The notes below the pieces were generated by a model. That model saw only the letters and a program-made list of their open reading frames with translations, was not told the origin of the DNA and ran no database searches. Shown here in pieces: positions 51,672 through 60,649 of a DNA stretch of 64,000 nucleotides. Position numbers and translations under genes: made by a program. Every line of letters starts with the position of its first letter. Position 1 is the first letter of the stretch. The DNA is taken from the NCBI RefSeq assembly GCF_001541095.1, contig NZ_LMXH01000007.1:72391-136390 (forward strand), given 5' to 3'. The stretch comes from Paenibacillus sp. FJAT-26967 (GTDB lineage Bacteria > Bacillota > Bacilli > Paenibacillales > NBRC-103111).

Positions 51672-53529
51672 AACGAAGTAGCTGAAGAACTTGTTGAGGG
51701 GCTTGATTAGCCTGCGCAGCCATGGCTTGCGCGGCCTGGGTCAACATACGGATTTTGGTTAATTCCGCTATTTCTTTGGCCATATCGGCATCACGGATGC
51801 GAGACTCCGCCGAGATGAGATTTTCTGAAGAATTGCCGAGATAGTTAATGGTATGTTCAAGGCGGTTCTGATAAGCACCCAGACTTGCACGCTCAGAAGA
51901 TACCCGGTCTACCGCTTCACTTATCTTTGTAATCGCCTGGCTGGCGCCTGATTGCGTAGTGAGGTCAACCTGATGAATGCCCAGTTTATTCGTACGGATA
52001 TCCGGAAGGCTGATTTTCATGATTTCACCTTGGTTTGCACCCACCTGCAAGATTAGACCATCCTTGATTCCCGACATTTTAAAATCCGTCAAAGAGTAGC
52101 TGCTGCCGTTCATCTCTCTGGCAAAGACGATTTTATCTCCTTCATTTAAGGCTATAACGCCTGCATTCCGGTCGCTCAAGACCTGGTTTAAAGTGGCGAT
52201 TATACTGGTAGAGGTATAGGTGCCGGACGGGACCGTCACCTTTCTTACCTGGTTGCCCTCTACAGTAAATTCCCATTCATTGTTGCCGTCTTTAATATCA
52301 ATGCCGCTGGCGATATCCAAGTTGGTCACAATTTTACTCGTTGATGAGGGATTCCAGGTAGCTCCCGGTTGCGTGGATCTCAGAAACAAAGGATTGAGTG
52401 CATTGCCCGACAGCAGCTGAATCGTATCGTTAGCCCCGGACCGGTTATGCTTCAGCGCAAGAATATAATGATTATTCCCCATTGCGGGTGAATCATTAAC
52501 TCCGACAGACCCGGAGAATGAAGCGCTTATATCGGCTCCGGTTTCCCCGAATCTTTTGTTCAGTTCAGCGGCAAGCTCATTGCGAGTATAAGATCCTTCC
52601 TGCAGTACGATGGTTTTATCCACACCGCTGACTCTGATGTTTAAAGTGTCGTTAACACCTGCTTTAACCGTATAACCGGTAGAAAAGTCCGCTTCCCTTC
52701 CCCAGACTTCATAATTACCGAAGTATTTCTGAGTCTGTCCGAAGAGATCGGCAAAGCCGCTTCCTTCAACTTCTATGCGGTGTTCTCCGGAAATCTTACT
52801 CTCCAGGATATTCTTCATGTGGGTACTGTCCCATGAACTATAAACCGAATGCAGCTTAACGGGAGCTCCGGCAGCCTGCAGCTTATCATTAATATCTTGA
52901 TACAGGGCCGTAGTCGAACCATCGTAAGTGCCGGCTGTGATCTTAATCGTATAGGCCTGTCCGTCGAACTTAACCGTTAATTCGTCGTTGATCCCGCTTT
53001 GAATTTCTAAACCGCCGCTCATATGTATGTTGTGGCTGTTTCCGACTATGGCGGCCAGGTTTAACGTGTTATAATCCTTGCCTGCAATTTTAGTGATTTC
53101 TCCGCCGCCGATATCTCCATTCAACAAATGGATCGTGTTGAACGTTGTCGTATTGGCGATCCTATCAATTTCTTCCTTCAGCTGGTTCATTTCCGCTTGT
53201 ATTTTCATCCGATCGTTGTCCGCGTACGTATCCGTAGCCGATTGAACCCCTAACTCATTCATCCTCTGCAGGATCGCATGAATTTCCCCCAGAGCGCCTT
53301 CAGCCGTTTGGATCAATACGATGCCATCCTGTGCGTTTCGTTGCGCTTGCTCCAATCCTCTGATCTGGGCTCTCATTCCTTCGGAAATCGATAGACCGGC
53401 TGCATCGTCAGCTGCCCGGTTAAGTCGGTAACCCGATGATAATTTCCCTATCGAATTTGCCTCTTTTTTAGAATTAGCTTGTAATTGATTCTTCGTTCTC
53501 ATCGCCGACAGATTATGAGCAATTCTCAT
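51670..53529 (-). CDS. hag: Flagellin
   Basis: 619 aa, filament subunit of the flagellum. The conserved N-terminal D0/D1 helices (RIAHNLSAMRTKNQLQANSK, LSSGYRLNRAADDAAGLSIS, ILQRMNELGVQSA) run to about residue 140. The C-terminal D1/D0 (RASLGAYQNRLEHTINYLGN ... MLTQAAQAMAAQANQAPQQV) fills the last ~95. About 380 variable residues lie between, longer than in B. subtilis Hag, with repeated INDELTVKFDGQAYTIKI / VNDTLNIRVSGVDKTIVL-type flagellin hook-IN units. No other flagellar gene is nearby. ATG behind AAGAGGT. Confidence 0.95.
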   Translation of the reverse strand: MRIAHNLSAMRTKNQLQANSKKEANSIGKLSSGYRLNRAADDAAGLSISEGMRAQIRGLEQAQRNAQDGIVLIQTAEGALGEIHAILQRMNELGVQSATDTYADNDRMKIQAEMNQLKEEIDRIANTTTFNTIHLLNGDIGGGEITKIAGKDYNTLNLAAIVGNSHNIHMSGGLEIQSGINDELTVKFDGQAYTIKITAGTYDGSTTALYQDINDKLQAAGAPVKLHSVYSSWDSTHMKNILESKISGEHRIEVEGSGFADLFGQTQKYFGNYEVWGREADFSTGYTVKAGVNDTLNIRVSGVDKTIVLQEGSYTRNELAAELNKRFGETGADISASFSGSVGVNDSPAMGNNHYILALKHNRSGANDTIQLLSGNALNPLFLRSTQPGATWNPSSTSKIVTNLDIASGIDIKDGNNEWEFTVEGNQVRKVTVPSGTYTSTSIIATLNQVLSDRNAGVIALNEGDKIVFAREMNGSSYSLTDFKMSGIKDGLILQVGANQGEIMKISLPDIRTNKLGIHQVDLTTQSGASQAITKISEAVDRVSSERASLGAYQNRLEHTINYLGNSSENLISAESRIRDADMAKEIAELTKIRMLTQAAQAMAAQANQAPQQVLQLLR

Positions 53530-53689
53530 CTCGATACCTCTTATAACTTAATAAAATGAATAGAATAATTACCGACACTTAGTTCTACAGACTCATATTG
53601 ATCCATAACCATTTAGCTTATCCTATTAATTATTCTATAATTAGTAGATGTTTTCCTTTATTTTTAGGTCAAAATAACTACTAAATAGA

Positions 53690-53720
53690 AACGACCCCCA
53701 TTTATCTGACGGGAGTCGTT
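53690..53720 (-). terminator. Terminator of the MoxR-VWA operon
   Basis: AACGACTCCC pairs with GGGGGTCGTT on the minus strand (T-G pairs allowed), followed by a T-rich tail, 60 bases past the VWA stop. Confidence 0.65.
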
Positions 53721-53781
53721 ATGTGCTTATTGTTCGCTCAATCATTCACTTCAGAGTGCTCACGTTTAAAGTCGGTGCCTA

Positions 53782-54999
53782 CTACACCGGCTTCGTCCCG
53801 ACCCGTTTCGCCAGCTCGGTCAAGTCCATGCCTTTCAGAGCCCCTTCTACCAGCACGGGAAGCAATGCGGGCGTACATGCGAAACACGGGGTCCCATCCC
53901 GGCTCAGCTGTTTGGCAATGCGCTCGTCATAGAACGGTTCGCCCTCGTCGGACAATGCCAGCAGGCACATCGTTCTGACCCCCGCTTCGCGCAGCTCGCG
54001 CATACGGCGGATCAGCCCGGCCTGATTGCCTCCTTCGTACAGATCCGACACGATGATGAACAGTGTTTTCTTAGGCTCCTCGATAAACTGCTCACAGTAA
54101 GCGACAGACTTATGAATATCGGTCCCTCCGCCCAGTTGAATGCCGAACAGCATATCGACCGGATCGTTCGCACACTGCTCGGTCAAATCGACTACCTCGG
54201 TGTCGAACACGACGACCCTTGTGCTTAGCGAGGGAATACTCGCGAAGATCGAGCCGACCACCGAGGCCCAGATGACCGAGTCGGCCATGGAACCGCTCTG
54301 GTCAATGTCCAGAATGACCGTCCATTCCTTGCTCCGCTTGGCACGGTCGAAATAATAAAACTTCTCGGGAATGATCTGTCGCCGCTGCGAGTCATAGTTC
54401 TTTAAGTTGCGCTGAATAGTCCGCTTCCAGTCAATTCCGCTGAGGGAAGGAAGCGGAGAATGCTGTCTGCGGTTCAACGCTCCTGTAACGGCCCGGCGCA
54501 TATCCTCATTAAGCCGCCGGGTAAGGTCATCGACGACGGCCTTGACCAGCATGCGCGCGGTGTCCTTCGTCTTCTCGGGAATTTTGCCTTTGAGCGACAG
54601 AAGTGTCCCTACCAGCTGAATATCCGGCTTGACCGTAGCCAGCACCTCCGGCTCCAGCAGCAGCTGCTTCCAGCCTTTGCGCTCCATAGCATCATGCTGG
54701 ATAACCGATACGACATCATCGGGAAATAAGCTGCGCACATCCCCGAGCCATTTGGACAGCCTTGGAGCGGAATTCCCCATTCCGGCACCTCTGCTGCCTG
54801 CGGAAGAGGGGCCGCCGTCACTTATCCCGCTCGTATCATCATAAATTGCCGCGAGCGCTTCATCCATAATCCGCTCTTCTTCCGTCAATGTGATTATCCC
54901 CGCGGAACTGCTTGTCAGCTGCTGCTCGGCTGAGGCTCCGAGGATGAGACGCCAGCGCGACGCCAAATTGGGATCATCTTGTGATGGATGTATGTTCAT
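53782..54999 (-). CDS. VWA-domain protein of a MoxR-VWA system
   Basis: 405 aa. The C-terminal ~190 residues are a von Willebrand A domain with an intact metal site: DIDQSGSM (about residue 232), GGGTD and VSDLYEGG. The N-terminal ~200 residues are helical and may contact the ATPase. VWA proteins of this kind act with MoxR AAA+ ATPases to load metals or remodel targets. A TTG overlaps the preceding stop (55005), but GAGGA is better placed 9 bases before the ATG at 54999. Last gene of a five-gene coupled operon. Confidence 0.9.
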   Translation of the reverse strand: MNIHPSQDDPNLASRWRLILGASAEQQLTSSSAGIITLTEEERIMDEALAAIYDDTSGISDGGPSSAGSRGAGMGNSAPRLSKWLGDVRSLFPDDVVSVIQHDAMERKGWKQLLLEPEVLATVKPDIQLVGTLLSLKGKIPEKTKDTARMLVKAVVDDLTRRLNEDMRRAVTGALNRRQHSPLPSLSGIDWKRTIQRNLKNYDSQRRQIIPEKFYYFDRAKRSKEWTVILDIDQSGSMADSVIWASVVGSIFASIPSLSTRVVVFDTEVVDLTEQCANDPVDMLFGIQLGGGTDIHKSVAYCEQFIEEPKKTLFIIVSDLYEGGNQAGLIRRMRELREAGVRTMCLLALSDEGEPFYDERIAKQLSRDGTPCFACTPALLPVLVEGALKGMDLTELAKRVGTKPV

Positions 55000-55001
55000 A
55001 G

Positions 55002-57656
55002 TCAAAAGTCCTCAAAATCAAAATCGTTCAAGTCATCTATCATCTTCGCTTCTTCCTCCTTCAGCTCGCCGGTCAATACCTCGGCGGCCTGCTCCGTGTC
55101 TACGCCCCACAACTCTCCGAGCACCTCGGCGATCATATTCTTCTCCCTGGGAGCGAAGGTACTGAAAGCACGCCGCAAGAAGACCAGGGCACGGACGAAT
55201 TCATCGTCGGACAGTGAAGAGATGTATTCATTGAGCTGTTCCCATAAGCTCATCCGGGATAAAAGGGCGTACCGGTTGCGTCCGGACAAACCCTCGAACC
55301 AGCCGGCCCCCAAATCGGCCGGAATTCCCGGGGAAAGCCTCCGGGATACTTCCTGCGCGCACTGCTCTGCCGTAATGGCATTGCGTTCCATCAGCAGCGC
55401 GCAGGAGTAACCGGACAGACGCGCATTCCGGTCGTCCCGTTCCGCCAAATGCAGCAGCTCCCGCAGCCACAAGGCTTCGTCGATCTGCTCGCTGTGATCC
55501 AGCGCGATGCCGTTGATCTCGCCCATCGCGACGATCATGGCGCCTGCGGCCTCATCGCTGCAGTTGCTCGCATCCTGCAGGAACAGGCAGGCGCGCAGGA
55601 ACAACTGTTCCAGCAGCGGAACCAGCGGCCCTGTATCCAGACGCCGGAGATCTCCGTAACGGATAATAGCGGACAGCTGCCGTGCTGCGATAGCAATCTG
55701 CACGACATCCCGGCTGTCCACCGCAAGCCGCTGAAGCGTCTTGCGCCCCGCTTCCATCTGGGCGGTCATCCCGCACTCGCAAGCGGTGCGGATGAGCGTG
55801 GAGGCCTCGGCAATGGAGCTGCACTGCTCCAGCTTCTGCTGAAGCACGTACGCCGAAGCCACTTCAACGGTTTCGCCGTGCAGAGTGGACTCCACCACCT
55901 GAATTTCCACTTCTGGCGACCATTGGAGCACCCAGTGCTCCGCCCAAGTAGCGCCGTCCTGCCCGCTTGGCCTGATCTTCGCGAGTTCAATGCCCAGCAG
56001 CTTAAGCCGGTGGAGCAGAAACGAGCGGTTCAAATCGAGAAAAGCCGATTCTTCGCTTTTGACCCGCCGGTTCTCGCGAAGATCCAGCGCCAGGTCGACC
56101 GCCACCGCCGTCTTGTATTTCTCCAGCTTAAGCCGCTTAAGCAGACGGTTCAAGTCTTCCTGGATCGGCGTCTGGCTGACACCCTCGGCAAGCTCGCCGA
56201 TATTCGTTCCGACGTCGGTCCGCGCAAGCGCATCGGCGACGACGGACAGATCGCCATGGCCGAGCAGTGTCTGCGCCGCATCCCTCAGATCGCGCAGCGT
56301 AGGCGCGCTTCCGTCATGGAGAGCGGCGAGAGACTCGGCCAGCCGGACCGCCTCAATTACCTCGGCGGTCGAGCGGTGGGTTCCTTGTTCACGCATCAAG
56401 CGGGCAATTGCGGACAGATAATACCCCGGCAGCTCGTTAAGTGTACCGTTAACCATATGCTCCCACATCAGCTGGAAGTAGTTCGGGGCATTATTGCCTG
56501 CACCATAGCCCGACATAGAAGAAAGCTTGAAATATGAATAAGGCATCAGAGTAAGTTTAGTACTGCGGACAGGCAATGATTTAAGTTCCCGGTCCGTCAT
56601 GGCCCCGCTAAGATCCGTCAATGCAGCCGCATGATAAGCGCCGCATACGACGACAATCCTGCTTGGCTCATGCCCCGAAGCGATCGCCTCGCGGATTTTC
56701 CGTCTCATGTAAGCTTCCCGCACCGCGTTATACGCGTATTCGGAGACCTGCTCACGGCGCTCCTTCTCTTCCGACAGCTGACGCATTTGGGCAGAGAAAG
56801 CCAGAATCGCTTCCCGGTAAGCACCCGTACTCAGATTGTGCTCATAATGACGCTCCCAGTACATGTCGTAGTCGTGTTCGCCCGCAAGCTCGGCAATCCG
56901 GCTGTAGATAGACCGGGATGTCACATGTGCCTCGTCCAAAGAAAACGATTCCCCCGCCTCTTCAGGTTCTGGTTCTTCATTCCCGTCACGACCCGGCCGG
57001 CTTGTCGTTTCTTCGACCCGGCTTGGGTCCGTTGACGAAGCGGACGGTATAGATGCTGCCGCTGCTTGTCCTGATTGCCCTGCTTCTACATTTATTTTCA
57101 CTGTTGCTTCTGCTTCTGCTTCTGCTTCTGCTTCTGCTTCTGCTTCTGCTTCTGCCTCTGCTTCTGCCTCTGCTTCTGCCTCTGCTTCTGCCTCTGCTTC
57201 TGCCTCTGCTTCTGCTTCTGCTTCCTCAGCCTCGCACCCCACCGCACCTTTCGCATTCCCGGTTCCGCAGTCCATGTCTTCCGCGACAAGCTCAGCCTCT
57301 TTTCTCCGGACGTCCTGCAGCGCAAGAATAACGGGAGTGGGAAGATCGATAAAGGCCGCATAGGCCCCGTTGTCCTGTGCCCACTTCATCGCCTGATACT
57401 CAGGGGAGTATACTGCGAAAGGCCAAAGCGCCGTATGTACCGGCAGATCATCCGTAAATGCCAGAATGGCTACCGGAGGTTTGGTAGTGCCATTCGTCAG
57501 ATGCTTAATTTCCTCTGAAGCGTCGGCGGGTCCTTCGATCAGAACGGCCGTAGGCTGAATGTCGCTGAGAAATTCCAGCAAATGTTTCGAACCGCCCGGG
57601 GAAAGATGCCGCACCCCAAAAATATGTACCGATTCCTCCGCAGCTCCGGGACTCAC
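55002..57656 (-). CDS. DUF5682-type protein with TraB/TIKI-like N-terminus and Glu-Ala repeat
   Basis: 884 aa. The start, VHIFGVRHLSPGGSKHLL then AVLIEGP, resembles the GxRHxxPG/EGP motifs of the TraB/TIKI/EreA fold; RIVVVCGAYHAAAL near residue 345 supplies another conserved His. Between them lies a low-complexity run of about 20 Glu-Ala dipeptides (residues ~145-185) and a Pro/Glu linker. The C-terminal ~450 residues are helical. GTG start at 57656, overlapping the ATPase stop as GTGA, with AAGGAG 8 bases ahead; the ORF from 57695 is therefore too long. The biochemical role is unknown. Confidence 0.85.
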   Translation of the reverse strand: MSPGAAEESVHIFGVRHLSPGGSKHLLEFLSDIQPTAVLIEGPADASEEIKHLTNGTTKPPVAILAFTDDLPVHTALWPFAVYSPEYQAMKWAQDNGAYAAFIDLPTPVILALQDVRRKEAELVAEDMDCGTGNAKGAVGCEAEEAEAEAEAEAEAEAEAEAEAEAEAEAEAEAEAEAEAEAEATVKINVEAGQSGQAAAASIPSASSTDPSRVEETTSRPGRDGNEEPEPEEAGESFSLDEAHVTSRSIYSRIAELAGEHDYDMYWERHYEHNLSTGAYREAILAFSAQMRQLSEEKERREQVSEYAYNAVREAYMRRKIREAIASGHEPSRIVVVCGAYHAAALTDLSGAMTDRELKSLPVRSTKLTLMPYSYFKLSSMSGYGAGNNAPNYFQLMWEHMVNGTLNELPGYYLSAIARLMREQGTHRSTAEVIEAVRLAESLAALHDGSAPTLRDLRDAAQTLLGHGDLSVVADALARTDVGTNIGELAEGVSQTPIQEDLNRLLKRLKLEKYKTAVAVDLALDLRENRRVKSEESAFLDLNRSFLLHRLKLLGIELAKIRPSGQDGATWAEHWVLQWSPEVEIQVVESTLHGETVEVASAYVLQQKLEQCSSIAEASTLIRTACECGMTAQMEAGRKTLQRLAVDSRDVVQIAIAARQLSAIIRYGDLRRLDTGPLVPLLEQLFLRACLFLQDASNCSDEAAGAMIVAMGEINGIALDHSEQIDEALWLRELLHLAERDDRNARLSGYSCALLMERNAITAEQCAQEVSRRLSPGIPADLGAGWFEGLSGRNRYALLSRMSLWEQLNEYISSLSDDEFVRALVFLRRAFSTFAPREKNMIAEVLGELWGVDTEQAAEVLTGELKEEEAKMIDDLNDFDFEDF
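57104..57226. repeat. In-frame hexanucleotide repeat coding (Glu-Ala)n
   Basis: About 20 copies of the plus-strand hexamer GCTTCT/GCCTCT, partly in a 12-base higher-order unit GCCTCTGCTTCT repeated five times. On the coding strand it reads GAA/GAG-GCA codons. Copy-number change would keep the frame and alter only the length of an acidic linker. Confidence 0.9.
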
Positions 57657-58756
57657 TCGTTCATCTCCTTGCAAGCCGTATACAAACCGCGCCACTGCGC
57701 TCCCCGCTTCTTCATGACATTGTCCAGGTATTCCTTCCAGACAAGTTTGTCCTTATCGTCATCCTTCACAATCGCCCCCTGCAGACCTGCCGCCAGATCT
57801 TCATCGGTCAGCTCACCGGTTCCGAAGCTCGCTGCCAGCGCCATGCTGTTCGTGAGCAGTGAAATGGCCTCGGCCGTTGAGATTACTCCAGCAGGAGATT
57901 TTACCTTATCCTTCTTATCCAGCGTCATCCCGCTGCGCAGTTCGCGGAAAATCGTCACGACCTTGACCAGCGCCTCATCCGAAGGGACAGCGGCCTGCAA
58001 ATCGTAAGATGAGGCAATTTCGCCAACGCGCTTCTTCACGATCTCGACCTCGGTTTCCATGCTCGATGGAGCCGGAAGAACGATGATGTTGAAGCGTCTT
58101 TTGAGAGCGGCGGACATTTCGTTGACTCCGCGGTCCCGTGTGTTTGCGGTAGCGATAATAGAGAAGCCTTTGCGGGCGTTCATTTCCTTGCCCAGCTCAG
58201 GCACGGATATGGTCTTCTCCGACAGGATCGAGATCAGCGCATCCTGCACCTCCGAAGCGCAGCGGGAAATTTCCTCGAAACGGGCAATACCGCCTGCTTC
58301 CATCGCTCTCATAATCGGACTCTGTACGAGCGCCTCCGGTGTCGGGCCATTCGCCAGGAGCATGGCATAGTTCCATGAATAGCGGACATGCTCTTCACTA
58401 GTGCCTGCCGTGCCTTGTACCACAAGACCGGAGTTGCCGTAGATAGCTGCCGACAAATTCTCCGACAGCCAAGATTTGGCCGTTCCGGGTTCTCCGATCA
58501 GCAGCAGCGCGCGATCCGTTACCAGAGTAGCGACAGCCATCTCGATCAAACGCTTATTGCCGATATATTTGGGGGTGATATCGGTTTTACCTGCTTTACC
58601 GCCTGCTATAAAAGTGAGGACGGATTGCGGGGACATTTGCCAACCGGCGGGAATTTTGCCCTGATCCGCTTTACGCAGCGCTTCCAATTCATCCGCATAC
58701 AGCTTCTCCGCTGACAATCTCATTTGATCCTGCATCTGCATTTGTCCAGTTCCCAT
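57653..58756 (-). CDS. MoxR-type AAA+ ATPase
   Basis: 367 aa. Walker A GEPGTAKS near residue 88, Walker B-like ARFEEISRC, sensor 1 IIATANTRDRG, arginine-finger region ALKRRFN, and the C-terminal lid with a PAGVISTAEAI segment. MoxR ATPases act as chaperones for VWA partners, and one is encoded in this operon. AAAGGAG precedes the ATG, which directly follows the stop of the upstream gene (TAAATG). Confidence 0.93.
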   Translation of the reverse strand: MGTGQMQMQDQMRLSAEKLYADELEALRKADQGKIPAGWQMSPQSVLTFIAGGKAGKTDITPKYIGNKRLIEMAVATLVTDRALLLIGEPGTAKSWLSENLSAAIYGNSGLVVQGTAGTSEEHVRYSWNYAMLLANGPTPEALVQSPIMRAMEAGGIARFEEISRCASEVQDALISILSEKTISVPELGKEMNARKGFSIIATANTRDRGVNEMSAALKRRFNIIVLPAPSSMETEVEIVKKRVGEIASSYDLQAAVPSDEALVKVVTIFRELRSGMTLDKKDKVKSPAGVISTAEAISLLTNSMALAASFGTGELTDEDLAAGLQGAIVKDDDKDKLVWKEYLDNVMKKRGAQWRGLYTACKEMNE

Positions 58757-60622
58757 TTACTCGTCTCCTTTAACTTTGGGGGTCAACAGAATTGGCTGAT
58801 TCCTGCTCATTGCGTCCAGAGCAAACCGTATCTGTTTCTCGGCGGTTGACCGGTAGAGAGGAAGAGCTTCCTTCAGCCTTGCTTCATATGATTTCGGAAG
58901 CATACACAACTTCTCAAAAACATAACCGTCCAGTATATAGCAGTTTTTATTCCGTTTGTCTTCAAGAGCCGACACCAGAGCTTCCCGCCGGATCTCTTCC
59001 TCAACTTCCGCCCGCTCAAGTCCGAGCAGGAGCTCGCCTGCTAAGCGGTTACGCAGTTCGGGCTTCAAGCTTAACTGCCGGAGCAGAAACTGCTGCGCGG
59101 ATGGTTGACCGGGACGGGCAAAAATACTCACCAGGGTATACTGCTCCAGTTCGATGAATCGTTCCAGCCAGCGTGGGTCCCAGCCCGCCTCGATTTCCTC
59201 AATTGAAGGAACAATCGGGAAAGCGAGCCAGTGCAGCCAATCCGGCTGCGCTCCTTCGGCTGCTTGGACTTGTCCGTTCCGGTAAGCAAGAACCTGATTT
59301 GCGATCACTTCCATCAGGTTCTCCTGCCGCTTCACTGCTTCTTTCGTCTGGCGGCGGATGACCAGAAGGTCTTTGAATTCTTCATAAAGTCGCGAAGGAG
59401 ACAGCAGGCGGAACGCAGCCCGGAACGCGAAGGAGACATAACGGGCATCTTGCTTATAGAGGGGGAGGAGCAGCTCAAGCATCTCGGACGGCCCCAGATA
59501 AGCCGCATAACGGGCCGCATCGTCAACCAGGGACTTCCAGCCGTAAGACAGATACCGGGAAGCATCTTCCAGCACCCGCGTAAACAATTCATCCAGTACA
59601 TCATGCTGCTTGTGATTCAGCGCCCTTAAATAATGCCGGATACGCTCCCAGGCAAGATCGAATGCCTTCTTGTCCTCCCGGATTGCTTCCGCATTCTGAA
59701 GTTCCGCGTCCAGGTCGCGTACCAGGCGCTGGAGAAGTACCTCCGAATCCGAGTTTACGGCTGCTTCTGCCGCAAGCTGGATATCTTTACCGGAGAAAGC
59801 CTCGTGCAGGCGCTCCGCTCCTTCGGCGGACCCGCCGGCCGCAAGAGCCTGATAGGCCGCCTCCCGGATCGGTTTCCTCTTCTCCCGGGTCCAGCCGAGC
59901 AGCGCCTGTACGTAGGCTCCGTGACCTGCAAGCAGACCTATAGCGGTTACCCTCACATCCTCCGAACCGTTCTCAGCCGCCTCCAAGATGAGAGGCAGCA
60001 CTTCCTGGCCGCCTGCCTGCGCGATAACCCTAAGCTTCCTCGTCTCAGCTTTGCCTCCGGCACGATCAAAAGAAGCCGTCAAATGAGGGAGCACCACCGG
60101 GCCGTAGGCGGGCAGAATGGACGTCATCGCAAAATCGGCGAGTTCCGCGTAAGGATCGTTTAACGCAGCTATAGCGGCATTGAACAGCCGCAAGTCCTGA
60201 AACAGCCCCTCCCGGAATGCCTCCGTCACAATTTCATAGCGTCCGCTGCCGGTTGTCGAAAGCGCCTCGCGAACCGCCGAAATCTTGCGGTAGGAATACG
60301 AAGTGGAGAGCGGAACCGGACGGCTCTTAAGATCGCCGGGCTCCCCCGCCGGCGATGTCTTACCTTGCGTATGCAGCACGGAGCTTAACAGCAGGCCCAA
60401 ATCTTGCAGACTCCCGGCCGGATTACCGCCTCCGCCGCCTGAAGGCTCCAGCACCCGCTGGATACCTTCGCCCAGTTTTTTGAAGACGGGGGCGCGCTCT
60501 CCCAACTGCTGAAATTGAGGCAGCAGTTTCTTCAGCCGAAAATCTCCCGCCGCCAGTTCACTTCCGGCTATATACAAACGGCGCATTTCTGTGTGCAGTT
60601 CTTGCAGTAATGCAGTGCTCAT
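58757..60622 (-). CDS. HEAT-repeat-like protein of the MoxR-VWA operon
   Basis: 621 aa, cytoplasmic, mostly helical pairs in the HEAT/ARM style between about residues 150 and 320 (FNAAIAALNDPYAELADFAM, LPLILEAAENGSEDVRVTAI, REAAYQALAAGGSAEGAERL). A Gly/Pro loop near 60-70 separates an N-terminal helical segment. Homologues in actinobacteria beside the same partners are annotated as DUF5691-like; that name is a guess here. GGAGGAGG precedes the ATG. Probably a scaffold or adaptor. Confidence 0.8.
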   Translation of the reverse strand: MSTALLQELHTEMRRLYIAGSELAAGDFRLKKLLPQFQQLGERAPVFKKLGEGIQRVLEPSGGGGGNPAGSLQDLGLLLSSVLHTQGKTSPAGEPGDLKSRPVPLSTSYSYRKISAVREALSTTGSGRYEIVTEAFREGLFQDLRLFNAAIAALNDPYAELADFAMTSILPAYGPVVLPHLTASFDRAGGKAETRKLRVIAQAGGQEVLPLILEAAENGSEDVRVTAIGLLAGHGAYVQALLGWTREKRKPIREAAYQALAAGGSAEGAERLHEAFSGKDIQLAAEAAVNSDSEVLLQRLVRDLDAELQNAEAIREDKKAFDLAWERIRHYLRALNHKQHDVLDELFTRVLEDASRYLSYGWKSLVDDAARYAAYLGPSEMLELLLPLYKQDARYVSFAFRAAFRLLSPSRLYEEFKDLLVIRRQTKEAVKRQENLMEVIANQVLAYRNGQVQAAEGAQPDWLHWLAFPIVPSIEEIEAGWDPRWLERFIELEQYTLVSIFARPGQPSAQQFLLRQLSLKPELRNRLAGELLLGLERAEVEEEIRREALVSALEDKRNKNCYILDGYVFEKLCMLPKSYEARLKEALPLYRSTAEKQIRFALDAMSRNQPILLTPKVKGDE

Positions 60623-60649
60623 TTATAAACCTCCTCCGAAATTGGAACG

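Noticed and set aside
57053-57331. Leu-rich and Cys/Phe-rich ORFs on the plus strand
   Set aside because: They arise only from the GCTTCT repeat read in the wrong frames.
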